Shown here piece by piece: positions 7,518-16,035 of a stretch of 64,000 nucleotides of DNA. Source of the DNA: UBA1369 sp964571725 (lineage in GTDB: Bacteria; Patescibacteriota; Gracilibacteria; UBA1369); NCBI GenBank assembly GCA_964571725.1, contig CAZNDB010000002.1:248001-312000 (forward strand), written 5' to 3'. The position numbers and the translations under genes were made by a program. Below the pieces are notes generated by a model. That model was given only the letters and a program-made list of their open reading frames with translations. It ran no database searches and had not been told where the DNA came from. Within the stretch, counting starts at the first letter, position 1. Every line of letters begins with the position of its first letter.

Positions 7518-9001
7518 TTTCCGGTAAGAAAATCTTCCAGCCAGCCCACGAAATCTTCCAGTTCGGCGGGGGTTTTCCGGTTGACGGCTTTCTTGACCTT
7601 TTGCAATTGGTCTTCCAGCTTGTTTTTTTTGCCAGGGCGGTTTTGGCAGGAGGGATACATTTCCAGGAAGTGCAGCAGATTCTTTTCCAACCGGGTGGCG
7701 TTTTTAAGCGTTTTAAGGAAGTTTTTTATTTCGGACGACACTTTGTTCAACTCCAGATTATTTTTTTGAACCAGGGCTATTTGCGCGCGCAGGAAAAAAC
7801 TTCTAAGCAGGATGATTCCCTCGCGCAGTGAGTATTCTCCGTGACTGATTTCGCGGATTTTTTGCAGGGCTTTGTCAAAATTACGGGTTTCGAAATAGTA
7901 CTTGGCAATTTCATAGTCCATAACGGCCTTCCATTGGCGGAGCAGGGGAGAATTGAGTTCTTTGTACTGCCCGGTAAGGCTTTTGATCAGCTGTTCGGCT
8001 TTGGCGTGCTCCCTGGTTTGCCGGTAGATGCTTAATTCAAAGGCACAGGCCTCCATCTGATAGCGGCGGAGAGACGGCGTGGTGATGTCAAAATGAAAGG
8101 TTTCGGGGGCCTGACGGATCAGAGTCAGGAGGTTCTGTATTTCGGCCAGTTTTTTCTGGTGTATCAGCAGTTGCAGGCGCTGATTGAGCAGCGACAGATA
8201 GGTCTCGGGCTGATAACGAATAGCCTGCGGGGACAACTCCATCTGGCGTAAGGCTTTTTGGATGGCGGTATCGGCGGCCTGGAAGTTTTTGTCCTTGAAA
8301 ACGTGCAGGCGGTAATTCAGGTCTGCCTGGAGCAGTTTGGCCGCCAGCGACAGGGCTTTCTTCTCGTCGGCCAGCAGGGGGTTTTTGTTGAGCGTGGTAT
8401 AGATGACGGGATTAAGCCCGGAACTCTCCTGAAAATGTTCATAGAAAGTGGCTTGTATCTGCTGAAGCTCGTTGAGATTGAAGATCTGGGAGAGTAGTTC
8501 GTTTTGACGTTCGATTATGGCAAGCACCGGCTTTTTAATTTCCTCGGAAGTAGCCCCGAATTTTTTAATCAGAAATTGTTTTTGAAATTCCAGTGCCCGG
8601 AGCAGTTCGAAGGGGAGTTCGGTAGATTCGGAAAGTTGGATGGCTTTTTCGATTTCCGATTCGGCCAAATCAAAAAGTTCCCGCTGCAGCAGGAGGTTGA
8701 CATCCAGGAAAATGTTGTGAATTAGATTAAAATTATCACTGTCTCTGTGATAGAGATTCAGTACTCTCCGGATGTTTTTAGCCAGATATGATTTTATAAC
8801 CGGCAATTGGTTTGCCTTATTGTCAAAAGATTTCTTTATTTCCTCTTTTTCGTACTTTGACTGTTTGTCTATCTTGTTGAAAAGTAACAAATATAGCTTT
8901 GTCTCTTTTTGTTTTTTGAGAAAATCACGGAAGTACTTCTTCTCGTTTTTGGTGAGCGACTTTATGAGGTTGTAGAGGTTGTCTTTTTTAGAAATAGGCA
9001 T
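7514..9001 (-). CDS. Alpha-solenoid protein, Bacteroidetes-like
   Basis: 495 residues, all helical, with repeated helix pairs of TPR type from about residue 100 to 440. The N-terminus (DNLYNLIKSLTKNEKKYFRDF) closely resembles a protein type I know from Bacteroidetes, where the same LIKSLTKNEKRYF opening precedes a long helical repeat. The function there is unknown. No signal peptide or catalytic motif is seen. A Lys/Arg-rich stretch lies near the C-terminus (NRPGKKNKLEDQLQKVKKAV). Gene transfer is possible but needs a phylogeny. The AT-rich 340-nt region upstream carries its promoter. Confidence 0.7.
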   Translation of the reverse strand: MPISKKDNLYNLIKSLTKNEKKYFRDFLKKQKETKLYLLLFNKIDKQSKYEKEEIKKSFDNKANQLPVIKSYLAKNIRRVLNLYHRDSDNFNLIHNIFLDVNLLLQRELFDLAESEIEKAIQLSESTELPFELLRALEFQKQFLIKKFGATSEEIKKPVLAIIERQNELLSQIFNLNELQQIQATFYEHFQESSGLNPVIYTTLNKNPLLADEKKALSLAAKLLQADLNYRLHVFKDKNFQAADTAIQKALRQMELSPQAIRYQPETYLSLLNQRLQLLIHQKKLAEIQNLLTLIRQAPETFHFDITTPSLRRYQMEACAFELSIYRQTREHAKAEQLIKSLTGQYKELNSPLLRQWKAVMDYEIAKYYFETRNFDKALQKIREISHGEYSLREGIILLRSFFLRAQIALVQKNNLELNKVSSEIKNFLKTLKNATRLEKNLLHFLEMYPSCQNRPGKKNKLEDQLQKVKKAVNRKTPAELEDFVGWLEDFLTGN

Positions 9002-9341
9002 TTAATATTTCTCTATAATTAGTATTTTGGCAGCTTCATTTTAGACGGAATTAATATAATGTAAATTATTAGCAGTTTAATTTTTAACTATATTGTTGCA
9101 AAATCATGCGAGGGGCTTTGTGCATAAGATGTGTTTAACATGTTTATAAACATGGATTAGTAATAGCGTTCTGTCAAATGGCGAAAATAGATCTGGAAAA
9201 TATTCTGTCAAATATGATGCTTCCCTATCTGTATGGATTTTGGCAAATTGATATGATTGTTATAAAATCACCAAAATTGACTTTTGAGTTTTGGATTACA
9301 AAGTAGTCGTTTGACCAGTTTGGTAGATTGTTGCAAAAAGA
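9002..9341. other. AT-rich intergenic region with palindrome and direct repeat
   Basis: 340 nt without a convincing gene. It contains a perfect 16-bp palindrome, CATGTTTATAAACATG (9139-9154), which could be an operator, and an 11-bp direct repeat TTCTGTCAAAT at 9169-9179 and 9203-9213. A 42-codon frame (9178-9306) spans the second repeat but has no ribosome site. Confidence 0.5.
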
Positions 9342-9374
9342 AAGAGCCCCGACTTTACTGTGGAAGGGGCTCTT
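9342..9374 (-). terminator. Rho-independent terminator of sodB
   Basis: AAGAGCCCC (9342-9350) pairs with GGGGCTCTT (9366-9374). On the minus strand, 19 nt after the sodB stop, the stem is followed by TCTTTTTG. The plus strand also shows a short T run, so it may act both ways. Confidence 0.85.
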
Positions 9375-9393
9375 TTGATCGAATTGGTTCGGA

Positions 9394-9981
9394 TTAGCTT
9401 AACTGGTTTCCAACTTCTGACCAGTTGACGAAATGTTCAAATTCTTTGATATAGTCTGGTCTGCGGTTGCGGAAATCAATGTAATAAGCGTGTTCCCATA
9501 CGTCTAAAGTGAGTAAAGGTTTTTGTCCGGAAGTGACTGGAGTGCCGGCGTCTTTTAGCTGTACAATTGCCAGTTTTCCGTCAGGATTTTGGACTAGCCA
9601 GACCCAGCCGGATCCGAAAAGCGTAGCTGCGGCGGTTGCAAACTGTTCCTTGAATTTGTCCAGAGAACCGAAATCCCGCTCCAGCAGCTCAATCAGTTTG
9701 GGGGAGGGATCGGATTTGAGCGTGGAAAGGCAGCTCCAGAAGAAACTGTGGTTAAAGTGTTGCGCGGCATTGTTGAAAACGGCTTTATTACCATCCCGGT
9801 CGGAGGCTTTGATAACGTCTTCCAGCGACATTTCTTCGAAGGGAGTGCCTTTGATGGCATCGTTGAGCTTGGCGATATAGGCGGCGTGGTGTTTGCCGTG
9901 GTGATATTCAAAAGTTTCTTTGGAACAGAAAGGGGTCATCTGTCCTGGATCAAAAGGCAATTCCGGCAGGATATGAATCAT
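9394..9981 (-). CDS. sodB: Superoxide dismutase, Fe type
   Basis: Converts superoxide to oxygen and hydrogen peroxide. The protein has 195 residues, as usual. Metal ligands are visible as H27 (YHHGKHH), H78 (FNHSFFW), D160 and H164 (DVWEHAYYID). Q74 in NNAAQ and AGTPVTSGQKPLLTLD are typical of the iron enzymes, but cambialistic or Mn use cannot be excluded. There is no signal peptide, so it is cytoplasmic. It is followed by a clear terminator. With hemerythrin, glutaredoxin and class I ribonucleotide reductase nearby, it suggests contact with oxygen. Confidence 0.95.
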   Translation of the reverse strand: MIHILPELPFDPGQMTPFCSKETFEYHHGKHHAAYIAKLNDAIKGTPFEEMSLEDVIKASDRDGNKAVFNNAAQHFNHSFFWSCLSTLKSDPSPKLIELLERDFGSLDKFKEQFATAAATLFGSGWVWLVQNPDGKLAIVQLKDAGTPVTSGQKPLLTLDVWEHAYYIDFRNRRPDYIKEFEHFVNWSEVGNQLS

Positions 9982-9998
9982 GGTGAAAAGGGGTTAAA

Positions 9999-10196
9999 TT
10001 ATGATTTGTGGGTTTTGACCGGGCAGGTCCCGACGCCAAAGATGGCGTACAGACCGCAATAACCGATCACGGCCGTGAAAATAGGCAAAAGACCCAACAG
10101 TCCCAACCAGTTCTGATAGTACATGCCCAGAACGATAATAACTGAGCCGATCAGAAAACGGACCAGTTTATCTATTAACCCAATATTTTCTTTCAT
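9999..10196 (-). CDS. DUF2892 small membrane protein
   Basis: 65 residues from ATG 10196 (MKENIGLIDKLVRF). The frame is open further to a TTG at 10226, but a likely -10 box at 10228-10233 would place transcription start too close for that codon. The protein has two short hydrophobic segments (FLIGSVIIVLGM and LLGLLPIFTAVIGYCGLYAIFG) and ends GTCPV, the pattern of the YgaP-type membrane domain (DUF2892). It lies 17 nt before sodB in the same direction, so the two are probably co-transcribed. Function of the family is unclear. Confidence 0.8.
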   Translation of the reverse strand: MKENIGLIDKLVRFLIGSVIIVLGMYYQNWLGLLGLLPIFTAVIGYCGLYAIFGVGTCPVKTHKS

Positions 10197-10227
10197 AGTG
10201 TTTTTGTTAATCAATACTGCGATCAAG

Positions 10228-10254
10228 GTTATACTGCCGGGCGGTCATTTTCAA
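10228..10254 (-). promoter_or_regulatory. Possible promoter for DUF2892-sodB
   Basis: On the minus strand TTGAAA (10249-10254) and TATAAC (10228-10233) are separated by 15 bp, a short spacer. The position fits a leader of about 30 nt before ATG 10196. Confidence 0.4.
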
Positions 10255-10262
10255 CCGGCGGT

Positions 10263-10712
10263 TCAGAGCGGTATATTTTTCAGGGCGCCTGCCAATACCG
10301 TTCCTTTGCAGCCCAGAAGCTCTTCGTAGTACGGGGAAGCCGTGGGGAGGGGATTATAGATGTAGATTTTTTTATTCAGATAAAGCGCCAGGCCCATTTC
10401 CATAAAGGTGTTGGGGCCGATGTAGCCGGCTACGCCGTTTTTATCCATATTCAGGACAAGAATGGCGTCGGCCTGGGCAACTTTGTCGAAATGCAGCAGC
10501 ATGGCTTCTTTTTTTTTGTCCCAGATCCAGCTTTGGGGATCAATCTCGGTATGCCGCATTTTATAGTACTCTTTCACGTCCAGCGGTTTACCCTGATCGT
10601 CCACGATAGAGACGGGAGGTATGTAAGCCTGGTGGCCGAGTGTTTCCAGGTCTTTTTTAATCGCTACCATATCGTCGATAAAGGCGATGGAACCGCAAAT
10701 GGTGATTTTCAT
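10263..10712 (-). CDS. Nucleoside 2-deoxyribosyltransferase-like protein
   Basis: 149 residues. It opens with a Rossmann-like strand and loop (MKITICGSIAF), has a central ADAILVLNMDKNG strand, and GYIGPNTFMEMGLALYLNKKIYIY, which matches the Glu-containing helix (G..t..E.G.A....k) of the nucleoside 2-deoxyribosyltransferase superfamily. Members cleave or exchange N-glycosidic bonds of nucleotides; the substrate here is not deducible. It lies between the methyltransferase (13 nt upstream) and DUF2892 in the same direction. Confidence 0.6.
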   Translation of the reverse strand: MKITICGSIAFIDDMVAIKKDLETLGHQAYIPPVSIVDDQGKPLDVKEYYKMRHTEIDPQSWIWDKKKEAMLLHFDKVAQADAILVLNMDKNGVAGYIGPNTFMEMGLALYLNKKIYIYNPLPTASPYYEELLGCKGTVLAGALKNIPL

Positions 10713-10725
10713 GTGTAAATCCGGT

Positions 10726-11319
10726 TTAAGGTTTCTTTTTTAAGGGCTTAAGGGCAATGACGTGGAAAAGGTGCCAGTGTTTGGGAGTGCCGTCGATGGC
10801 GGGCTGATCGTTCTGTTCTTCTTTGAAGTAAATCATGTCCAAAGGACGCAGCCATTTTAACAGATTGTTTTTGGTGACAAAGGTCATCTTGTTTTCAGGA
10901 AGGTTCCAGCTGTCTCTGGTACCGAAAAACTGGGCGCAGAAAATTCCCGAGGGTTTCAGGCCGCCGATTATGTCCGTTATCAGCCGGGGCAGGTGGGGCG
11001 GGGCGGTGAAAGGAAGGGCGTATTGGGCGTTGATGAAATTGTAGGCGGCCTTTTTGATGGTAAGTTGCTCGAAGGGGCAGATTTTTATTTGCAGCTGGCT
11101 GGCGGGTATTTTGCTGCGGTAATTTTTAATGTCCGGCGCGTGATCCACCGCGGTAACTTTTTTAAAGCCGACCGAAAGCATGAACTTACTGTCTTTGAGA
11201 GATCCCGCTCCCAGATCCAGGGCGTGAGTTCTGTCCACTACCAATGTGACCGCCGTTTCCAGTAAAGGATTGGGGGGTCGGTTTTTGCTTAATTCGAAAT
11301 ATTCAGACCAGGACTTCAT
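10726..11319 (-). CDS. SAM-dependent methyltransferase
   Basis: 197 residues. Motif I of class I methyltransferases is clear (ALDLGAGSLKDS, about residues 33-44), followed by VTAVDHAP (the acidic end of strand 2), and a PFEQLTI/YNFINAQYALPF segment like motifs II-III. It resembles TehB/UbiE-type small-molecule methyltransferases; the substrate is unknown. The start overlaps the end of the DUF1801 gene by 17 nt, which implies one transcript and coupled translation. Confidence 0.8.
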   Translation of the reverse strand: MKSWSEYFELSKNRPPNPLLETAVTLVVDRTHALDLGAGSLKDSKFMLSVGFKKVTAVDHAPDIKNYRSKIPASQLQIKICPFEQLTIKKAAYNFINAQYALPFTAPPHLPRLITDIIGGLKPSGIFCAQFFGTRDSWNLPENKMTFVTKNNLLKWLRPLDMIYFKEEQNDQPAIDGTPKHWHLFHVIALKPLKKKP

Positions 11320-11668
11320 AGGGGGAGGTCACAACATCTTGGAGCATTTTGGTAATCAGTCCGAAATCCAGATCCCGCGGTCTTTTGAAACGAATCCAGG
11401 ATTTGCCGCTATCCAGACCTTTTAGCTCGGTCTTGAATTTCTTGAAAACCTGTTCGTTGTTGAAGTAGATGGAAATAAAATTCTTATTGCTGGTCCAGGT
11501 TACCTCGATTTTACCGTTGCGCGAATAACTGGGCATGCCGAATTCCATGCTTTCGCGAAAACCGCGCAGGGTTTGCAGACAGATTTCCCGCAATTCCGTC
11601 AGTGCGTCCAGATGATCCGCAGTAACTTCTTTCATGTATTCTGTAACCGTTTTGGCTTTGGAAGTCAT
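11303..11668 (-). CDS. DUF1801 (YdhG-like) protein
   Basis: 121 residues. The pattern LREICLQTLRGFRESMEFGMPSY, followed by ISIYFNNEQVFKKFKTEL and GKSWIRFKR near the end, is that of the DUF1801/YdhG family, small soluble proteins of a frataxin-like fold with no settled function. It is the first gene of a group that continues through the methyltransferase (17-nt overlap) and the deoxyribosyltransferase-like gene. It starts 58 nt after the copper operon ends. Confidence 0.8.
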   Translation of the reverse strand: MTSKAKTVTEYMKEVTADHLDALTELREICLQTLRGFRESMEFGMPSYSRNGKIEVTWTSNKNFISIYFNNEQVFKKFKTELKGLDSGKSWIRFKRPRDLDFGLITKMLQDVVTSPYEVLV

Positions 11669-11726
11669 GGTTTTTAATTGGCGCGATTAAAGTCTAGTGC
11701 ATTTGGCGGTATTTGGCCAGCAGAAG

Positions 11727-12782
11727 TTAAAAGTTGAGAACAGGGGGAATAAAACCGATGGCGGAAAGGGCGGCCAGAATGTTGAGCAGCGCGAAGAAAA
11801 TAATCAGAAATCCCACGCTGCGGAAAAACAATTGCGAGTTTTTTCCGGGGGAAGTTTGAACCGATACAAAGCTGATCAGCGCAAGTACCGGCAGCGTGCC
11901 CAGGGCAAAGACCAGCATGGTCAAAGCTCCCTGCCAGAAATTACCATAAGAGAGCGCGAGTATTTGCATGGACTGGGTAAAGCCGCAGGGCAGGAAGAAA
12001 GTCGCGGCTCCCAGAAGCAGGGGAGTCAAAAAATCGTTGCCGGTTTTCAGCGCGGTAATTTTATGACCCAGTGACTTGGGGAGTTTGAGCTGGAATTTTT
12101 TGGAAAAAGAAAACACGTCCAGTAAATTTAATCCCATGATCAGCATGACCAGGAAAAGCACGGAATTGATGATAAAAGTGGTCCAGGGCGTCAGGATGAA
12201 TGCAAACCCCAGTAATCCCACAAGTCCTCCTAAAACGAAAAAGAACAACAATCGTGAGGCGTGAAAAACAATCAACGGTTTTACATGATGGCCTTTGGCA
12301 TAACCGGAAGAAATGGAAAGAACCAGTCCGCCCACCACGGCCATGCAAGTGGAAAGGGAAGCAATTACTCCGATCACGAAAACGAAGGGCAGTGTGACTT
12401 CTTTAGGGTTGAAGAGATTTACTATTCCCAATTTCTGCAGGGCGATGAACAGAACGAAAATAGTTGTCGCAATCAGCAGCGGCAGACCCAGACCACTCCA
12501 GTTGGTTTTTCCGGTGAGGTCTTTTTCCGGGGAAAGTTGGTAACCGTGTGACAGCAGAGGCTGATTCAATTCCGTCAGCGGGATGTCGCGCGTGGCGCTG
12601 ATTTTTACTTCGGCGCGAATCAGTTTGGCTTCCACTTTTTGTACGCCGGGAAGCTGGCCGAGTTTTTTTTCAATCAATAGTTCGCAGGCGGCGCAATGCA
12701 TACCTTTGACGTGTAAAAGCATTTCTTTCGATGCGGGATCGTGCGGTTTGGATGAGCTGGCTGGAGGGATAGGATTTTTCAT
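11727..12782 (-). CDS. HMA domain fused to TauE/SafE (DsbD-like) membrane protein, copper handling
   Basis: 351 residues. The N-terminus is a heavy-metal-associated domain with the metal site GMHCAAC (Cys30 and Cys33). After about residue 95 come six to seven hydrophobic segments of the sulfite-exporter TauE/SafE or cytochrome c biogenesis (DsbD) type. They include a STCMAVVGG loop and a FFLPCGFTQSMQ loop, whose Cys/Pro residues are typical of this copper-associated branch. It follows copA by 9 nt and is the last gene of the copper operon. A likely role is to take copper from, or hand it to, the cupredoxin or CopA. That role is inferred from the cluster. Confidence 0.85.
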   Translation of the reverse strand: MKNPIPPASSSKPHDPASKEMLLHVKGMHCAACELLIEKKLGQLPGVQKVEAKLIRAEVKISATRDIPLTELNQPLLSHGYQLSPEKDLTGKTNWSGLGLPLLIATTIFVLFIALQKLGIVNLFNPKEVTLPFVFVIGVIASLSTCMAVVGGLVLSISSGYAKGHHVKPLIVFHASRLLFFFVLGGLVGLLGFAFILTPWTTFIINSVLFLVMLIMGLNLLDVFSFSKKFQLKLPKSLGHKITALKTGNDFLTPLLLGAATFFLPCGFTQSMQILALSYGNFWQGALTMLVFALGTLPVLALISFVSVQTSPGKNSQLFFRSVGFLIIFFALLNILAALSAIGFIPPVLNF

Positions 12783-12791
12783 TGATAATCT

Positions 12792-15128
12792 TTAAAGTTT
12801 TCGGGTTTTGAGACGAAGTGAATTGGTGACTACGGAAACACTGCTTAAAGCCATGGCCAGTCCGGCGAAAATCGGATTCAAAAGCCAGCCGGTAAAGGGA
12901 TAGAGGAGTCCTGCGGCCAACGGGATGCCAACGATGTTGTAGAAAAAGGCCCAGAAGAGATTCTGTTTAATGGTGGACATGGTGTTGCGGGATAATTTGA
13001 GCGCCTTGAGTAGTTTGGAAAAGTCTCCGTGCAACAGGGTCAGCTGGGCGGATTCGATAGCGATGTCGGTACCGCTGCCCATGGCAATGCCGATGTCCGC
13101 CTGAGCCAGTGCCGGAGCATCGTTGATACCGTCGCCGATCATGGCCACCAGATTCCCTTGCGCCTGGAGTTCCTTAATCTTTTTGGATTTATCCTGCGGC
13201 AGGACTTCGGCGATTACCTGATCGATACCGGCTTCCCGGGCAATATATTCAGCAGTGTTTTGATGGTCGCCGGTCAGCAGGATTACTTTGATGCCGAGCC
13301 GGTGAATCTGCCGGATGGTAGAAAGGATGTTGGGTTTGAGGGTGTCGGAAATCCCCACCAGTCCCAGTACCGTTTTTCCGTCGGTCAGGAAGACGGGCGT
13401 TTTTCCTTCTCTGGTAATTTTTTCCAATTCGGCGGCAGGCGGGGATATTTTTAAATCGCGCAGGAGTTTGATGTTGCCGGCCCAGAACGTTGGGGAGGTT
13501 TTATTTGCGGAATTAATTTTTGCCTTTAATCCTTTTCCCTCAATGATCTCAAAATCCGTGGTTTCCGCGAGGTCGATTTTATCCCGGCGGGCCTGTTCCG
13601 TTATGGCCTGGGCCAGGGGGTGTTCGGATTTATGTTCCAAAGAGGCCAGCAGTCGCAAAAGTTCTTTTTCGCTGAGATTTGAACCGGGTGAGGGGAGCAG
13701 GTCGGTGACGACCGGTTGGCCGGTAGTGATGGTGCCGGTTTTATCAGTGGCCAGACAATTGATTTTGTGAAGTTTTTCCAGACTCTCGGCATCTTTAATC
13801 AGTATTCCGTGTTCGGCCCCCTTGCCGGTGCCGACCATAATGGCGGTGGGCGTGGCCAGGCCCAGTGCGCAGGGACAGGCGATTACCAGTACGCTGACAA
13901 AGGAAATCAGACCATAGGAAAGCGCGGTGTTGAAAGGCAAATAGAAACTGCCGATGAGCAGCCAGGCAGCCAATGACAGAATGGAAATGACCAGCACGAT
14001 TGGTACGAAAATTGCCGAAATCCGGTCGGCCATTTTTTGGATCGGAGCTTTTGACCCCTGGGCTTTTTCCACCAGATCGATGATGTGGGCGAGCAGGGTG
14101 TCGGCGCCGATCTTGGTGGCCTTGAATTTCAGATAGCCCTGCTTGTTGATGGTCCCGCCGACCACCTGGTCGCCCGGGGATTTATCGGCGGGAATGGGTT
14201 CGCCGGTAATCATGGATTCGTCGATGGAACTGTTTCCTTCCGTGATCACGCCGTCCACCGGAATTTTCCCGCCGGGCTTGACGATAATCAAATCATGGAT
14301 TTTTACCTGTTCCACGGGGATTTCCATTTCCCGTCCGTTTCTTGCCACCAGAGCGGTTTTGGCCTGCAGTCCGATTAGTTTTTCGATGGCCTCACCGGTT
14401 TTCAGTTTGGATTGCGCCTCAAGATATTTACCCAGGGAAATAAAACCGATCACGATGATGGTGACGTCGAAATAAGTATGCAGATCAATTTTGAGAGTCT
14501 CACCGAGGGCGGGGAAGAGCGTGACGAGCGAGCTGTAAAGATAGGCGGTGAAAGTACCCAGTCCGACCAGCGTGTCCATGTTGGCTCTGCCGAAACGGAT
14601 GAAAGTTAATAGTCCTTTCAGAAAAGGTTGGCCGATCCAGAACAAAACGATGGTGGCCAGAATAAAGGAAATTTTATTGGTCAGATCGTCGGACAGAGGG
14701 AATGGGGGAAGCCAGTTTACAAAGTCCGCGGCAATCATCCAGATCATGACGATAAACATCAGGGCGGAAACCGGCAAAACGAACAGCAGTTTTTGTTTTT
14801 GCTGGTGCAATTCGTGGATTTTCAGCTGTTTGGGTTCGTTGATGCCGAGATGCGCTTCGTGTTCGTCCTGTCCATGGTGGTTGGGGTGGACGGCAGTGGT
14901 TTGCAACAGCTGATAGCCCAGCGGATCAATTTTTTCGTTCATCTGGGGTACCGAAATTTTGGCGGGATCGTATTCCAACATGGCTTTTTCCGTGCCGTAA
15001 TTGACCTGGCAGCTTTTCACTCCGGGCAGTTCCTTGAGGGATTCCTCAATGTTGAAAGCGCAGCTGGCGCAATGCATGCCTTTGACCGGCAGGTTTTCAG
15101 TTTTTAATTTTGGCGCGGATCGGGTCAT
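12792..15128 (-). CDS. copA: Copper-exporting P-type ATPase
   Basis: 778 residues. The N-terminal HMA domain has GMHCASC (Cys20, Cys23). It is followed by paired helices, a His-rich stretch (HPNHHGQDEHEAH), the actuator loop (SSIDESMITGEPIP), the membrane CPC motif of Cu+ ATPases (IACPCALGLATP), the phosphorylation site DKTGT, the HP pair of the nucleotide domain (SEHPLA) and GDGINDAPAL. All key residues are present, so it should be active. It pumps Cu+ out of the cytoplasm. It is flanked by csoR (11 nt upstream) and the HMA-TauE gene (9 nt downstream). Confidence 0.97.
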   Translation of the reverse strand: MTRSAPKLKTENLPVKGMHCASCAFNIEESLKELPGVKSCQVNYGTEKAMLEYDPAKISVPQMNEKIDPLGYQLLQTTAVHPNHHGQDEHEAHLGINEPKQLKIHELHQQKQKLLFVLPVSALMFIVMIWMIAADFVNWLPPFPLSDDLTNKISFILATIVLFWIGQPFLKGLLTFIRFGRANMDTLVGLGTFTAYLYSSLVTLFPALGETLKIDLHTYFDVTIIVIGFISLGKYLEAQSKLKTGEAIEKLIGLQAKTALVARNGREMEIPVEQVKIHDLIIVKPGGKIPVDGVITEGNSSIDESMITGEPIPADKSPGDQVVGGTINKQGYLKFKATKIGADTLLAHIIDLVEKAQGSKAPIQKMADRISAIFVPIVLVISILSLAAWLLIGSFYLPFNTALSYGLISFVSVLVIACPCALGLATPTAIMVGTGKGAEHGILIKDAESLEKLHKINCLATDKTGTITTGQPVVTDLLPSPGSNLSEKELLRLLASLEHKSEHPLAQAITEQARRDKIDLAETTDFEIIEGKGLKAKINSANKTSPTFWAGNIKLLRDLKISPPAAELEKITREGKTPVFLTDGKTVLGLVGISDTLKPNILSTIRQIHRLGIKVILLTGDHQNTAEYIAREAGIDQVIAEVLPQDKSKKIKELQAQGNLVAMIGDGINDAPALAQADIGIAMGSGTDIAIESAQLTLLHGDFSKLLKALKLSRNTMSTIKQNLFWAFFYNIVGIPLAAGLLYPFTGWLLNPIFAGLAMALSSVSVVTNSLRLKTRKL

Positions 15129-15139
15129 GGCGGTTGTGA

Positions 15140-15433
15140 TTAAGAAATTTTGTGCTTACCGTTCAGGTTGATGATGTCCAATACTTCGTTAATCATTTTT
15201 TCCTGATGTTTGGGGTCCGGACTGTTGATGCCGTGTTTGAAACAAGTGCGCAGATGCTGCTTGAGGATTTTTTCCGAAGCCGATTTGAGTAATCCGTTAA
15301 TAGCCAGAATCTGTTCGATGACATTGATGCAATAAGCATTGTCCTCGATCATGCCCAATACTTTTTTAATGTGGGTTTGGGCTTTTTTGAGAGCGATGGA
15401 GGCCTGTTTTTTTGGATCGTCGATTTTTTTCAT
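15140..15433 (-). CDS. csoR: Copper-sensing repressor CsoR
   Basis: 97 residues, an all-helical CsoR/FrmR-family protein. The three Cu(I) ligands of CsoR are present in order: Cys35 (AYC), His60 and Cys64 (KQHLRTC). Without copper the tetramer should bind the palindrome at 15938-15960 and repress the operon; Cu(I) binding releases it. It lies between the cupredoxin gene and copA in the same direction, so it controls its own transcript. Confidence 0.93.
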   Translation of the reverse strand: MKKIDDPKKQASIALKKAQTHIKKVLGMIEDNAYCINVIEQILAINGLLKSASEKILKQHLRTCFKHGINSPDPKHQEKMINEVLDIINLNGKHKIS

Positions 15434-15466
15434 AGTGTTGGCGGCGTGCTTTGAGCGTGGGCGCGG

Positions 15467-15907
15467 TTAAAATTTAATATTCAGTCTGTACATACCCATT
15501 GAGCAGGTGGCAAGCAGAGTGGTGCCGGGGGATTGGGGAGGAATTTCAATTTCGGTGAGGCCGGACAGCGGCAGCATTTTGCTGATGCCCAGACTGGGAA
15601 TGGAGAACGCAGCGCTGCAATCATAGGTATTGTCAGTGGTAATTTGCAGTGCGGTGGGGAGATTGGGTTGGGCGGTAATTTCTCCCGGATAATAGCCGCC
15701 TTTGGCGGTGACTTTGGCGATCTGGCGGTTGTTTTCGACGGTGGTTGACCCGGAAACCGGGGGCGCGCTTTTTCCGGAAGACTCTCCTGAAGCGAACACC
15801 AGTACAACTCCGATCACGAATACCAGAATTATTACTGCAAAGACCGTGAGATTGCCGGAATCAAATTGCGAATCTGAAGATTTTTTCATTGGAATAATTA
15901 AATTCAT
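15467..15907 (-). CDS. Membrane-anchored cupredoxin-like copper protein
   Basis: 146 residues, or 140 if the second ATG at 15889 (MKKSSDSQ) is used; neither start has a ribosome site. A single hydrophobic segment at about 22-40 anchors the protein, followed by a flexible Ser/Gly linker. The C-terminal 80 residues are cupredoxin-like: GGYYPGEITAQ, YDCSAAF with one candidate ligand Cys, and TCSMGMY with a C.MGM site. This pattern is common in cupredoxins next to CopA and TauE-type genes. It is the first gene of the copper operon and probably binds copper outside the membrane. Confidence 0.85.
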   Translation of the reverse strand: MNLIIPMKKSSDSQFDSGNLTVFAVIILVFVIGVVLVFASGESSGKSAPPVSGSTTVENNRQIAKVTAKGGYYPGEITAQPNLPTALQITTDNTYDCSAAFSIPSLGISKMLPLSGLTEIEIPPQSPGTTLLATCSMGMYRLNIKF

Positions 15908-15937
15908 TTATATTGTGCCTGATTTCGGGGTCCAAGT

Positions 15938-15960
15938 AAATACCCCCCAGGGGGGTATTT
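15938..15960. promoter_or_regulatory. CsoR-type copper operator
   Basis: A perfect inverted repeat: AAATACCCCCC (15938-15948), central A, and GGGGGGTATTT (15950-15960). This is the pattern known for CsoR sites (TACCCCC...GGGGGTA). It sits 30 nt before the first gene of the copper operon. Confidence 0.88.
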
Positions 15961-15986
15961 CTTCTAAGAATTTCTTTAGATCTAAA

Positions 15987-16019
15987 AAAAGCCCTGCTTT
16001 TTTTAGGAGCGGGGCTTTT
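15987..16019 (-). terminator. Rho-independent terminator of the RRM gene
   Basis: AAAAGCCCTGCT (15987-15998) pairs with AGCGGGGCTTTT (16008-16019), 12 bp with one G-T pair. On the minus strand it is followed by a T run, 16 nt after the RRM gene stop. Confidence 0.85.
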
Positions 16020-16035
16020 AAACTAATTAAGATAA

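Noticed and set aside
9178..9306. A 42-codon plus-strand frame (MAKIDLENILSN...)
   Set aside because: No ribosome site or promoter; too short to support without conservation data. Kept only as a remark in the intergenic entry.
15938..15960. Palindrome read as a terminator stem
   Set aside because: Only one base separates the arms, so an RNA loop is strained, and it lies upstream of the operon; the sequence is that of a CsoR operator.
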